A DNA stretch of 64,000 bases from Mesorhizobium sp. M1D.F.Ca.ET.043.01.1.1. GTDB lineage: Bacteria; Pseudomonadota; Alphaproteobacteria; Rhizobiales; Rhizobiaceae. The notes beneath the pieces are model-generated. The model saw nothing but the letters and a program-made list of their open reading frames with translations, did not search any database and had not been told where the DNA came from. Below, piece by piece: positions 16,703-26,179 of the stretch. The stretch's first letter is position 1, and the number at the start of each line of letters is the position of its first letter. Position numbers and translations under genes: made by a program. The stretch covers positions 3,038,001 to 3,102,000 of the forward strand of contig NZ_CP034444.1 in NCBI RefSeq assembly GCF_003952385.1, in the 5' to 3' direction.

Positions 16703-17730
16703 ACGGTTTCCGTCACCTTGCGCAAATTGCGCGGCGCATCCGGATCGAGGCCACGATGGCGGGCGAAGGCCTCGACGAATCCATAGAAGGACACGATCAG
16801 CGGCAGCGGGTCGGTCAGCGGATGGCCGGTCGCGACATGCGGCAGCAGCCTGGCGCTCCCTGCCTTGTCGGAGGTGACGAAGGCGGCCGCGCCCTTGGCC
16901 GCCAGGCTGTCGGCGGCCTCGGCCACCGAAGGTTCCGAAGCGTCGCGGGCGGCGAGCGCCAGAACCGGGAAGCCCGGCCCGACCAGCGCCAGCGGCCCAT
17001 GCATGACTTCCGCCGCGCTGTAGGCCTCGGCATGCATCGCGCAGGTCTCCTTGAACTTCAGCGCCGCCTCGCTGGCGATGGCGAAGGACGGGCCGCGGCC
17101 GAGGATGAACAGCGACTGCGGCGTCTCGAGCGCCGCCGCCAGCGCCATCCAGTCGCAGGCGATGGCCTTCTCGAAATGCTCGGGCAGGCGGGCGAGCGCG
17201 GCAAGCAGCGCCTCATCGCCGGTGCTGTGCGCCATCAGCGCCAGGGCGGCCACGGCCGAATTGACGAACGTCTTGGTGGCCGCGACGCTGCGCTCCGGCC
17301 CGGCGAGAATGTCGATGGCGTAGTCGGAGGCGCGCGCCAGCGGCGAGTCGGCCGTGTTGGTGATGGCGACGGTCAGCGCGCCGCCCGCCCTCGCCGTTTC
17401 GGCCATGGCGACGATGTCGGGGCTCTTGCCCGACTGCGAGATCGCCAGGCAGGCCGAGCCGCGCAGTCTCAGCTTCGCGCCATAGATGGAAGCGATCGAC
17501 GGGCCGACGGAAGCGACGGCGAGGCCGGCGGTCAGTTCGACCGCATATTTCGTGAAGGTGGCGGCATGGTCGGACGAGCCGCGCGCCACGGTGACGACGA
17601 AATGCGGATCGCGCTCGCGAAGGCCGCGGCCGGCTTCGGCAAGCGCGTTGGCGGAGCCGTCGAGCAGGCGGGCGGTGGCCTCGGGGATCTCGTCGATCTC
17701 GCGCCGCATATGGGTGGTGGTTGCGCTCAT
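16699..17730 (-). CDS. SIS-domain glucosamine-6-phosphate deaminase (NagB-II type)
   Basis: This 343-residue protein has two tandem SIS domains resembling the isomerase half of GlmS but lacks the glutaminase domain. Motifs include VTVARGSSDHAATF near 45, LAISQSGKSPDIVAMAE near 100, ITNTADSPLA and VAATKTFVNS near 155, and a C-terminal half with EAALKFKETCAMHAEA. In an operon with nagA, a kinase and murQ the expected reaction is GlcN-6-P to fructose-6-P plus ammonia. It overlaps both neighbours by ATGA junctions. An aldose-ketose isomerase of the AgaS type is the main alternative. Confidence 0.83.
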   Translation of the reverse strand: MSATTTHMRREIDEIPEATARLLDGSANALAEAGRGLRERDPHFVVTVARGSSDHAATFTKYAVELTAGLAVASVGPSIASIYGAKLRLRGSACLAISQSGKSPDIVAMAETARAGGALTVAITNTADSPLARASDYAIDILAGPERSVAATKTFVNSAVAALALMAHSTGDEALLAALARLPEHFEKAIACDWMALAAALETPQSLFILGRGPSFAIASEAALKFKETCAMHAEAYSAAEVMHGPLALVGPGFPVLALAARDASEPSVAEAADSLAAKGAAAFVTSDKAGSARLLPHVATGHPLTDPLPLIVSFYGFVEAFARHRGLDPDAPRNLRKVTETV

Positions 17731-18506
17731 GGCCGGATCTCCTCTCCCGGCCCGGTCAGCCGGAGTTCCGCGACGAAATCATAGGCGTCGCCCCTGTAGA
17801 TCGAACGGGTGAACTCGATCACCTTGCCGCTCGCCAGATAGGAAATGCGCTCGATGTGCAGTCCGGCAACCCCCGGCGGCACTTCCAGCAGGCGCGCGTC
17901 GGCGTCGCCGAGATTGGCGGCAGAGATGCGCTGCACCGCCCGCACCGGACGGTTGCCGGTCAGTTCCAGCGCGGCGTAGAGCGAGGAGCCTACCGCCTCG
18001 GGATCGGGCAGCACGCTCGCCGAGATCGCGGCGCGCTCGATCGCCAGCGGCGTGTCGTTGGCGATGCGCAGGCGCGCCACGCGCGCCACCAGCTCACTCG
18101 ACGACAGGCCGAGCACCATCATCTCGTCCGGCGAGGGCGCATAGAGGCCGCGGTCGAGCCAGGCCGAGCGCACGACCATGCCGCGGCGCGCCATGTCCTC
18201 GGTGAAGGAGGTTAATCTCGACAGCGATTGCTCGACGCGCTCCATGCGCGGCGCGACAAAGGTGCCGGAGCCGTGGCGCTGGACGAGGATGCCGCCTTTG
18301 ACCAGGTCCTGCACCGCCTTGCGCACCGTGACGCGCGAGATGTCGGCCTTGCTGGCGATGTCGCGCTCGGAGGGCAGCGCGTCGCCCGGACCGATCAGGC
18401 CGCGATTGACCGCTTCCTCGATGCTTTTCCTCAGCTGCAGATAGAGCGGCGCGCCGCTCTGCGAGGATTCCTTCAGCATCGCGAAGATCTGGTCGGCGGC
18501 GCTCAT
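17727..18506 (-). CDS. GntR-family regulator (HutC subfamily, UTRA domain), amino-sugar repressor
   Basis: This 259-residue regulator has an N-terminal GntR winged helix (SIEEAVNRGLIGPGDALPSE, then SRVTVRKAVQDLVKGGIL) and a C-terminal UTRA effector domain typical of NagR/NagQ-like regulators binding amino-sugar phosphates. It lies within the nag operon. The likely targets are the TTGGTAT direct repeats in the divergent promoter region 19503-19654. Its 5' end is abnormal: a 47-bp unit containing its start codon and first ten codons is repeated in tandem immediately upstream. The full-length frame begins only at the last copy. Confidence 0.85.
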   Translation of the reverse strand: MSAADQIFAMLKESSQSGAPLYLQLRKSIEEAVNRGLIGPGDALPSERDIASKADISRVTVRKAVQDLVKGGILVQRHGSGTFVAPRMERVEQSLSRLTSFTEDMARRGMVVRSAWLDRGLYAPSPDEMMVLGLSSSELVARVARLRIANDTPLAIERAAISASVLPDPEAVGSSLYAALELTGNRPVRAVQRISAANLGDADARLLEVPPGVAGLHIERISYLASGKVIEFTRSIYRGDAYDFVAELRLTGPGEEIRP

Positions 18507-18553
18507 CGCGACGCCTCCGGCAGCATGGCGAAGATCTGGTCGGCGGCGCTCAT
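18503..18553 (-). other. 16-codon mini-ORF in the tandem repeat, second copy
   Basis: Identical to the first mini-ORF. Its TGA overlaps the regulator ATG at 18506, and the internal GGAGG is well placed as the regulator's ribosome binding site. Confidence 0.35.
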
Positions 18554-18600
18554 CGCGACGCCTCCGGCAGCATGGCGAAGATCTGGTCGGCGGCGCTCAT
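18550..18600 (-). other. 16-codon mini-ORF in the tandem repeat, first copy
   Basis: The ATG overlaps the amino-sugar kinase stop (ATGA). The frame encodes MSAADQIFAMLPEASR and ends in a TGA that overlaps the next ATG. It may act only as a translational relay to the regulator; no evidence shows that the peptide matters. Confidence 0.35.
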
Positions 18601-19478
18601 CGGGCTGTCCCCGACTTGCCGGCGAAGATGCGCACGGCCATCTGCACCGCGCCGCCGAGCGCGTCATCGAGCGGGGCTTTCAGCAGCGCCTGATAGCGCG
18701 CCGACAGGCGCGGCGCATAGAGCGGCGCCAGGCCGCCGAGCAGGCAGAGCGGAGCACCGTCCGCAAGATCGAGCGCGCCGAGCGAGGCCTCGACATCGGC
18801 AACCGCCTTGTCGAGGATCCAGTTGGCGACAACGTCGCCCCTCTCGGCATGCTCGAAGACTTTTGGCGCGAAGCCGCCGAAGTCGCCCGGCTTGGCGTTG
18901 GTGGTGAACTCGACCACGTCCTCGGGATTGTTGCGGAAGACGGCGAGCATGGCGTCCGTCAGCGGCGAGCCGGGGCGGATGCCGTCATAGGCAAGCAGCG
19001 TCTGCTCGAGCAGATCGCGGCCGATGCGGGCGCCGCTGCCCTGGTCGCCGACCTGGAAACCCCAGCCGCCGATGGCGCGCGACTTGCCGTCCTTGCGCGC
19101 CATATAGGCGGTGCCGGTGCCGAGAATCGCCATGGCGCCGTCGCCAGAGCCGACCGCGCCTTCAAGCGCGATCTCGGCGTCGGTTTCGACGCGGCTCCTG
19201 CTGAAGGGCAGGATCGCTTCCAGCTGCTGCCTGTAGGTGCCGACATTGGCGCCGGCAAGGCCGAGGATGGCGGGCGTCTCAGGGATCAGCTGAGGGTCCT
19301 GGCCGGAGGCCAGGAATGCCTGCCTTGCCGCCTCGACGATGTTGGCTCGCGCGCCGGTGAGATCGGTGCGGATGTTGGCCGCGCCGCTTTTGGCGCGACC
19401 GACGACGGCGCCGTCGACGGTCGCAAGGGCCGCCCTGCAGCTGGTGCCGCCGCCATCGATGCCAAGCACGAATTTCAC
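18597..19478 (-). CDS. BadF/BadG-family N-acetylglucosamine-type kinase
   Basis: This 293-residue actin-fold ATPase begins FVLGIDGGGTSCRAAL (phosphate 1 motif) and has AILGLAGANVG near 85, AILGTGTAYMAR near 130 and GGWGFQVGDQGSGARIGRD near 145, all as in GlcNAc kinases of the BadF/BadG/BcrA/BcrD group. It would phosphorylate GlcNAc, glucosamine or MurNAc imported by the ABC system. A GTG start at 19478 is chosen, with AGGAG ~10 bp upstream; an in-frame TTG at 19520 would run into the operator. It is the first gene of the minus-strand nag operon. Confidence 0.85.
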   Translation of the reverse strand: MKFVLGIDGGGTSCRAALATVDGAVVGRAKSGAANIRTDLTGARANIVEAARQAFLASGQDPQLIPETPAILGLAGANVGTYRQQLEAILPFSRSRVETDAEIALEGAVGSGDGAMAILGTGTAYMARKDGKSRAIGGWGFQVGDQGSGARIGRDLLEQTLLAYDGIRPGSPLTDAMLAVFRNNPEDVVEFTTNAKPGDFGGFAPKVFEHAERGDVVANWILDKAVADVEASLGALDLADGAPLCLLGGLAPLYAPRLSARYQALLKAPLDDALGGAVQMAVRIFAGKSGTAR

Positions 19479-19502
19479 GCGATTTTCTCCTCGCCGAGGA
19501 TA

Positions 19503-19521
19503 ATACCAATAAAATACCAAT
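19503..19521. promoter_or_regulatory. candidate GntR operator, left half of divergent region
   Basis: Two ATACCAAT sequences lie 11 bp apart (direct repeat; TTGGTAT on the minus strand), 25 bp upstream of the kinase start. Their reverse complement nearly matches the 19643 site in sequence and spacing. Confidence 0.6.
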
Positions 19522-19636
19522 AGCCAAGCGTTAATTTCGGTTCGAAAAAGATTAACGCGTATCTTATTGAAAAATCAGTGGAATTTGCCGACAAGGTATT
19601 TTGAAGGCACGAAAAGTGTTAATGGATGTGGACAAG

Positions 19637-19654
19637 TGGTATTTTTTTGGTATT
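19637..19654. promoter_or_regulatory. candidate GntR operator, right half of divergent region
   Basis: TGGTAT occurs twice, 11 bp apart across a T-run, 25 bp upstream of murQ. It mirrors the site at 19503-19521, so the two divergent operons probably share one regulator, most simply the GntR protein encoded here. Confidence 0.6.
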
Positions 19655-19678
19655 GTTCGTTCAGTTGGAGGACGTTGG

Positions 19679-20587
19679 ATGGTCGAGACGCGCACGGAAG
19701 CGCTTCATCAAAACGCCGAGGGGCTGGATGTCCAGACCCCGGAAGCCATCCTGGCGTTCCTGGCCAATGCCCAGGTCGAGGCCGCCAAGGCCGTGCATGG
19801 CGCCATTCCGGCGATCGCCGCGGCAGCCGAACTTATCGCAAGACAATTGAAGAGCGGCGGCAGGCTCGCCTATGCGGCGGCCGGCAGCTCCGGCCTGATG
19901 GCTGTTGCCGACGCGCTGGAACTTCCCGGCACCTTCGGCATCGCGCGCGACCGCATCGCCATCCTGATCGCCGGCGGCAACGAGGCCTTCCGCACGCTTG
20001 CCGGCGGACCGGAAGACGACACCGAGGAAGCCGCGGCAGCGGTCGCAAAGGCCGATATCGGCAAGGGCGACTGCCTGATCGCGATCTCGGCCAGCGGTTC
20101 GACACCTTATGCCGTCCAGGCGATCGGCGATGCGCGACGCCGGGGCGCCGCGACGATCGCGATCGCCAACAACAGCGGCGCGCCGCTGTTCGGCGAGGCC
20201 GATGTCGCCATCCTGCTCGAAACGCCGCCGGAACTGATCGCCGGCTCGACCCGCATGGGCGCCGGCACCGCGCAGAAGATCGCGCTCAACATGCTGTCGA
20301 CGCTTGCCGCTGTCCATCTCGGCCATGTGCATGACGGCTACATGGTCAACCTCACCGCCGACAACATCAAGCTGCGCGACCGCGCGGTGCGCATGGTGGC
20401 CGCCATCACCGGCCGCAGCCGCGACGAGGCGGCGCGCCTGCTCGAAGAGAGCGGCGGTGTGGTCAAGACTGCCATTCTGCTCGCCGCCGGCGCCGCCAAC
20501 GCCGACGCGGCCGAGAAGATACTGGAAGGAACCGGCCAGAAGCTCAGGCCGGCGCTTTCCGCGATCGAGGGGAGCAAGGGGCGCTAG
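19679..20587 (+). CDS. murQ: N-acetylmuramic acid 6-phosphate etherase
   Basis: This 302-residue SIS-fold lyase cleaves the lactyl ether of MurNAc-6-P to give GlcNAc-6-P and lactate, which then enters the nag pathway encoded divergently. Family motifs are plain: AYAAAGSSGLMAVADA near 65, LIAGGNEAFRTLAGGPEDD near 95, KGDCLIAISASGSTPYA near 125 and GSTRMGAGTAQKIALNMLST near 205. The ATG at 19679 has GGAGG 8 bp upstream; an in-frame ATG at 19601 lies before the operator and is rejected. It is probably the first gene of the plus-strand operon continuing into the ABC transporter. A small hairpin (20577-20592) spans its stop codon. Confidence 0.92.
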   Translation: MVETRTEALHQNAEGLDVQTPEAILAFLANAQVEAAKAVHGAIPAIAAAAELIARQLKSGGRLAYAAAGSSGLMAVADALELPGTFGIARDRIAILIAGGNEAFRTLAGGPEDDTEEAAAAVAKADIGKGDCLIAISASGSTPYAVQAIGDARRRGAATIAIANNSGAPLFGEADVAILLETPPELIAGSTRMGAGTAQKIALNMLSTLAAVHLGHVHDGYMVNLTADNIKLRDRAVRMVAAITGRSRDEAARLLEESGGVVKTAILLAAGAANADAAEKILEGTGQKLRPALSAIEGSKGR

Positions 20588-20639
20588 CCCCTGTTCTCAT
20601 CAGAACCGAACCTGAAAAAGGTCAACAGGGAGACTGAAC

Positions 20640-21899
20640 ATGACGACCAAACTACTGACGGCCCTTCTGCTCGGCACGAGCATCCTCGGCACCACCGGGA
20701 TGGCGCTGGCCGAGGACGTGACGCTCAACATCGAAAGCTGGCGCGGCGACGACCTGACCATCTGGAAGGACAAGCTGATCCCGGCCTTCGAGGCCAAGAA
20801 CCCCGGCATCAAGGTGGTGTTCGCGCCCTCGGCGCCGACTGAGTACGACGCAGCCCTCGGCGCCAAGCTCACCGCCGGCTCGGCGGGCGACCTGATCACC
20901 TGCCGGCCGTTCGACAAGTCGCTGGAGCTGTTCAAGAAGGGCAACCTCACCGACCTCTCGTCGCTGCCCGGCATGGACAACTTCTCGGCCGTCGCCAAGG
21001 CCGCCTGGCAGACCGATGATGGCAAGTCGAGCTTCTGCGTGCCGATGGCCTCGGTCATCCACGGCTTCATCTACAACAAGGACGCCTTCGACAAGCTCGG
21101 CCTCAAGGTGCCGACCACGAATGAAGAGTTCTACGCCGTGCTCGACAAGATCAAGGCGGACGGCACCTACATCCCGATGGCGATGGGCACCAAGGACCTC
21201 TGGGAAGCCGCGACCATGGGCTACCAGAACATCGGCCCGAACTACTGGAAGGGCGAGGACGGCCGCCAGGCGCTGATCAAGGGCGAGCAGAAGCTGACCG
21301 ACGCCGACTGGGTCGAGCCCTACAAGGAACTGGCCAAGTGGAAGCCCTATCTCGGCGACGGCTTCGAGGCGCAGACCTATCCGGACAGCCAGAACCTGTT
21401 CACGCTCGGCCGCGCCGCCATCTATCCGGCCGGCTCGTGGGAGATCGGCCTGTTCAACACCCAGGCGCAGTTCAAGATGGGCGCCTTCCCGCCGCCGGTG
21501 CAGAAGGCCGGCGACACCTGCTACATTTCCGACCATACCGACATCGGCATGGGCCTGAATGCGGCATCGAAGCATCCGGAAGAGGCCAAGAAGTTCCTGG
21601 AATGGGTCGCCTCGCCGGACTTCGCCACCATCTACGCCAACGCGCTGCCGGGCTTCTTCAGCCTGAACAGCACGCCGGTGAAGATGGAAGACCCGCTGGC
21701 GCAGGAATTCGTCTCCTGGCGCGGCAAGTGCAAGTCGACGATCCGCTCGACCTATCAGATCCTGTCGCGCGGCACGCCGAACCTCGAGAACGAGACCTGG
21801 GTTGAATCGGCCAACGTGATCAACGGCACCGATACGCCGGAAGCCGCGGCCAAGAAGCTGCAGGACGGCCTCGACAGCTGGTACAAGCCGGCGAAGTAA
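20640..21899 (+). CDS. ABC transporter sugar-binding protein (family 1), amino-sugar import
   Basis: This 419-residue periplasmic protein has a signal peptide ending at GMALA (about residue 24) and the family-1 extracellular solute-binding fold (LNIESWRGDDL, KNPGIKVVF, IYNKDAFDKLGLKVPTT). The ATG has AGGGAG upstream. Its position between murQ and two permeases makes a MurNAc- or GlcNAc-containing ligand likely, but specificity cannot be read from the sequence. It is separated from the permeases by 225 bp with a strong hairpin. Confidence 0.88.
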   Translation: MTTKLLTALLLGTSILGTTGMALAEDVTLNIESWRGDDLTIWKDKLIPAFEAKNPGIKVVFAPSAPTEYDAALGAKLTAGSAGDLITCRPFDKSLELFKKGNLTDLSSLPGMDNFSAVAKAAWQTDDGKSSFCVPMASVIHGFIYNKDAFDKLGLKVPTTNEEFYAVLDKIKADGTYIPMAMGTKDLWEAATMGYQNIGPNYWKGEDGRQALIKGEQKLTDADWVEPYKELAKWKPYLGDGFEAQTYPDSQNLFTLGRAAIYPAGSWEIGLFNTQAQFKMGAFPPPVQKAGDTCYISDHTDIGMGLNAASKHPEEAKKFLEWVASPDFATIYANALPGFFSLNSTPVKMEDPLAQEFVSWRGKCKSTIRSTYQILSRGTPNLENETWVESANVINGTDTPEAAAKKLQDGLDSWYKPAK

Positions 21900-21913
21900 A
21901 AGCTCAGGCAACG

Positions 21914-21939
21914 GCCGGCCGGGAACATGCCCGGCCGGC
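21914..21939 (+). promoter_or_regulatory. GC-rich intercistronic hairpin
   Basis: A perfect 10-bp stem GCCGGCCGGG / CCCGGCCGGC with a 6-nt loop lies 15 bp after the binding-protein stop. No T-run follows, so it is more likely an mRNA-stabilising or partial-termination hairpin that sets binding protein above permease expression. Confidence 0.6.
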
Positions 21940-22124
21940 ATTCGAACAGTTCTCAGATAGCGATTGTCGGCGCCGCCTCTCGGTCCTACCCTCATCTTGC
22001 GGGGAAGACGAAGCCGTACGGTCGCTGGCCTTGTCCACCCGTGAATGGGGACCGTCAGGCCGTGCATCGAGGCATCAGCTAAGCATCATCGACCTGGAAC
22101 CGAGAGACGGCGGGGACCGAACTC

Positions 22125-23054
22125 ATGGCCGCACAAACACGACCCAAGAAACCGATCCGCTGGCATATCGGCGTCTTCCTGGCGCCGGCGGTGCTCGTCT
22201 ACACGGCGGTCATGATCCTGCCGCTGTTCGGCACTTTGCAGCTCTCCTTGTTCCGCAACATCGAGCAGTCCCAGGTGTTCGTCGGGCTGGGCAACTTCCG
22301 CACGCTGTTCGGCGATCCCAACTGGTCGGTGAACTTCTGGAACGCGCTCAGGAACAATGTCTGGTTCTTCATCATCCACATGCTGGTGCAGAACCCGATC
22401 GGCATCCTGCTCGCAGCCCTTCTGTCCAGCCCGCGGCTGCGCTTCGCCGCCTTCTACCGGACGGCGATCTTCGTGCCGACGATCCTGTCCTTCGTCATCG
22501 TCGGCTTCGCCTGGAAGCTGATCCTGTCGCCGATCTGGGGCGTGGCGCCGCACCTGCTTGACTTCGTCGGGCTGAAGAGCCTGTTCACGCCGTGGCTCGG
22601 CAAGGAGCAGTATGCGCTGACCGCGCTCAGCCTGGTCTCGGTCTGGCAGTTCGTCGGCATCCCGATGATGCTGATCTATGCCGCGCTGCTGTCGATCCCC
22701 GATGAGGTGATCGAGGCCGCCGAATGCGACGGCGTCACCGGCATGGCGCAGTTCTGGAAGATCAAGCTGCCGCTGATCCTGCCTTCGATCGGCATCATCT
22801 CCATCCTGACCTTCGTCGGCAATTTCAATGCCTTCGACCTGATCTACACCGCGCAAGGGGCGCTCGCCGGGCCGAACTATTCGACCGACATCCTCGGCAC
22901 CTTCCTCTACCGCGCCTTCTTCGGCTTCCAGCTGCAGGTCGGCGACCCCAACATGGGCGCGGCGATCGCCACGATGATGTTCCTGATCATCCTGGCCGGC
23001 GTCTGCGTCTACCTGTTCCTCGTCCAGACGCGCCTGCGTCGCTACCAGTTCTGA
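22125..23054 (+). CDS. ABC transporter permease (MalF type), amino-sugar import
   Basis: This 309-residue integral membrane protein has about six hydrophobic segments, the first at ~12-35 (FLAPAVLVYTAVMILPLFG). The cytoplasmic EAA loop is visible as EVIEAAECDGVTGMAQFWKIKLPLILPS near 195-220, which contacts the ATPase. It pairs with the next gene as the two transmembrane subunits of the importer. A 225-bp gap precedes it, with no separate promoter that I can defend. Confidence 0.88.
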   Translation: MAAQTRPKKPIRWHIGVFLAPAVLVYTAVMILPLFGTLQLSLFRNIEQSQVFVGLGNFRTLFGDPNWSVNFWNALRNNVWFFIIHMLVQNPIGILLAALLSSPRLRFAAFYRTAIFVPTILSFVIVGFAWKLILSPIWGVAPHLLDFVGLKSLFTPWLGKEQYALTALSLVSVWQFVGIPMMLIYAALLSIPDEVIEAAECDGVTGMAQFWKIKLPLILPSIGIISILTFVGNFNAFDLIYTAQGALAGPNYSTDILGTFLYRAFFGFQLQVGDPNMGAAIATMMFLIILAGVCVYLFLVQTRLRRYQF

Positions 23055-23062
23055 GGCGCGCC

Positions 23063-23902
23063 ATGAGCACAGCCACCCATTCGCTTCCCCGCACCATCGG
23101 CGCACACGCGGTCCTTTTGACCTACACCGTGATCGCGCTGTTCCCGGTGATCCTGGTGATCATGAACTCGTTCAAGTCGCGCGCGGGCATTTTCGGCGCG
23201 CCGCTGACGCCGCCCACGCCGAAGACCTTCGACCTGATCGGCTACACGACCGTGATCGGCCAGGGCGACTTCCTGCACTATTTCCAGAACAGCCTCGTCG
23301 TCACCGTCGCTTCGCTGTTCTTCGTGCTGCTGTTCGGCGCGATGGCGGCGTTCGCGCTGTCGGAATACCGCTTCCGCGGCAACACGCTGATGGGGCTCTA
23401 TCTGGCGCTCGGCATCATGATCCCGATCCGTCTCGGCACGGTCGCCATCCTGCAGCTGATGGTGGCGACAGGACTGGTCAACACGCTGACGGCGCTGATC
23501 CTAGTCTATACCGCGCAAGGCCTGCCTTTAGCCATCTTCATCCTGTCGGAATTCATGAAGCAGGTGTCCGACGATTTGAAGAACGCCGGCCGCATCGATG
23601 GGCTGTCGGAATACACGATCTTCTTCCGGCTGGTGCTGCCGCTGGTGCGCCCGTCGATGGCGACGGTCGCTGTCTTCACCATGATCCCGATCTGGAACGA
23701 CCTCTGGTTCCCGCTGATCCTTGCGCCGTCGGAAGAAACCAAGACGGTGACGCTCGGCGCGCAGCTCTTCCTCGGCCAGTTCGTCACCAACTGGAACGCG
23801 ATACTGGCCGCGCTGTCGCTGGCGATCCTGCCGGTGCTGATCCTCTACGTCATCTTCTCGCGGCAGCTGATCCGCGGCATCACCTCGGGAGCCGTCAAGT
23901 GA
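23063..23902 (+). CDS. ABC transporter permease (MalG type), amino-sugar import
   Basis: This 279-residue membrane protein has about six transmembrane segments beginning AVLLTYTVIALFPVILVIMNSFK. The EAA loop is seen as LKNAGRIDGLSEYTIFFRLVLPL near 175. The ATG at 23063 is 8 bp after the stop of the first permease; upstream codons in this frame overlap that gene and are discarded. Its end overlaps the GTG start of the next gene. Confidence 0.88.
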   Translation: MSTATHSLPRTIGAHAVLLTYTVIALFPVILVIMNSFKSRAGIFGAPLTPPTPKTFDLIGYTTVIGQGDFLHYFQNSLVVTVASLFFVLLFGAMAAFALSEYRFRGNTLMGLYLALGIMIPIRLGTVAILQLMVATGLVNTLTALILVYTAQGLPLAIFILSEFMKQVSDDLKNAGRIDGLSEYTIFFRLVLPLVRPSMATVAVFTMIPIWNDLWFPLILAPSEETKTVTLGAQLFLGQFVTNWNAILAALSLAILPVLILYVIFSRQLIRGITSGAVK

Positions 23903-24960
23903 GTTCAGAAAAACCCCTTCGCGTTGTCGTTGCCGGCCTCGGCAATATGGGCCGCAGCCATGCGCTGGCCTACCACACCAATCCGGGCTTCGAGATCGCC
24001 GCGCTCGTCAACCGCTCCGACGTGCCGCTGCCGGACGGGCTTGCCGGCTACGGCATCAGGCGCTCCTTCGAGGACGCGCTGCGCGACGAGAAGCCGGATG
24101 TCGCCGCGATCGCCACCTATTCCGACAGCCATGCCGACTACGCGGTCAGGGCATTCGAGGCGGGCTGCCATGTCTTCGTCGAGAAGCCGCTGGCAACGAC
24201 GGTTGCCGATGCGCAACGCGTCGTCGACGCGGCCAGGGCCAACGGCAAAAAGCTGGTGATCGGCTATATTCTTCGCCACCATCCATCCTGGGTGCGGTTG
24301 ATCGCCGAGGCGCGCAAGCTCGGCGGTCCCTACGTCTTCCGCATGAACCTCAACCAGCAGTCCTCAGGCCATACCTGGGGGACGCATAAGCAGCTGATGC
24401 AGACGACCTCGCCGATCGTCGACTGCGGCGTGCACTACCTCGACGTGATGCTGCAGATCACCGACGCCAGACCCGTCGAGGTGCGCGGCATGGGCGTGCG
24501 GCTCTCCGACGAGGTGGCGCCGTCGATGTACAATTACGGCCATCTCCAGGTGCTGTTCGAGGACGGTTCGGTCGGCTGGTACGAAGCCGGCTGGGGTCCG
24601 ATGATCTCGGAGACCGCCTTCTTCGTGAAGGACGTGATGTCTCCAAACGGCTGCGTGTCGATCGTGATGAAGGAGGGCGTGAAGTCCGACGACATCGACA
24701 CCCACACCAAGACCTCGACCATCCGCCTGCACAGCGCCGCGACCGGTCCGGACGGCACGTTCGCCAGGCAAGACGAGCTGCTGTCGATGGAGGGCGAGCC
24801 AGGACACCAGGAGCTCTGCGACCGCGAGCAGGCCTTCCTGCTCAGGGCCATCCGCGAGGACATCGACCTCACCCGCCACATGGACGACGCGGTGAAGTCG
24901 CTCGCCGTCTGCCTGGCGGCCGACGAGAGCGTGCGCACCGGCGCCCCGATCAAACTCTAG
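23899..24960 (+). CDS. Gfo/Idh/MocA-family oxidoreductase
   Basis: This 353-residue protein has an N-terminal NAD(P)-binding Rossmann fold (VVVAGLGNMGRSHALAY) and the characteristic HVFVEKPLATTVADAQ motif near 95 whose Lys helps catalysis. A C-terminal alpha/beta substrate domain with DCGVHYLDVMLQ follows. It starts at a GTG overlapping the permease stop. Being locked inside the transporter operon suggests it modifies the imported sugar, for example by oxidising an amino sugar or 1,6-anhydro sugar. The actual substrate is unknown. Confidence 0.82.
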   Translation: MSSEKPLRVVVAGLGNMGRSHALAYHTNPGFEIAALVNRSDVPLPDGLAGYGIRRSFEDALRDEKPDVAAIATYSDSHADYAVRAFEAGCHVFVEKPLATTVADAQRVVDAARANGKKLVIGYILRHHPSWVRLIAEARKLGGPYVFRMNLNQQSSGHTWGTHKQLMQTTSPIVDCGVHYLDVMLQITDARPVEVRGMGVRLSDEVAPSMYNYGHLQVLFEDGSVGWYEAGWGPMISETAFFVKDVMSPNGCVSIVMKEGVKSDDIDTHTKTSTIRLHSAATGPDGTFARQDELLSMEGEPGHQELCDREQAFLLRAIREDIDLTRHMDDAVKSLAVCLAADESVRTGAPIKL

Positions 24961-24975
24961 AACAAGGACGAAGCC

Positions 24976-25974
<999 letters not shown>

Positions 25975-25983
25975 GCGCCAGCC

Positions 25984-26171
25984 TCTCCTTCTCCCCTCGT
26001 GGGAGAAGGTGGATCGGCGCGCAGCGCCGAGGCGGATGAGGGTGCGCGACGGAGCGCGGCGTCAGGAAATCGAAGGGTGCTCAGCTCTCACCTCTGCAAG
26101 GTTGAGATCCTTCCAACACCCCTCATCCGGCCGCTTCGCGGCCGCCTTCTCCCTCAGGGGGAGAAGGGGAG
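25984..26171. repeat. palindromic intergenic element, type C (TCTCCTTCTCCC... GGGAGAAGGGGA)
   Basis: The gap between the convergent ATPase and FAH genes is filled by an element with self-complementary ends around CCTTCTCCC, and internal GGATGAGGG / CCCTCATCC that also pair. It contains no gene and may fold as a bidirectional terminator. Confidence 0.6.
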
Positions 26172-26179
26172 GCGGCGCT

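Larger units (their letters stand above)
18481..18602. repeat. 47-bp tandem repeat duplicating the regulator start region
   Basis: Two identical 47-bp units (18481-18527, 18528-18574) are followed by a partial third (18575-18602). On the minus strand each unit carries an ATG, the codons for MSAADQIFAML and a GGAGG 7 bp before the next ATG. The array separates the kinase stop from the true regulator start. Confidence 0.95.
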
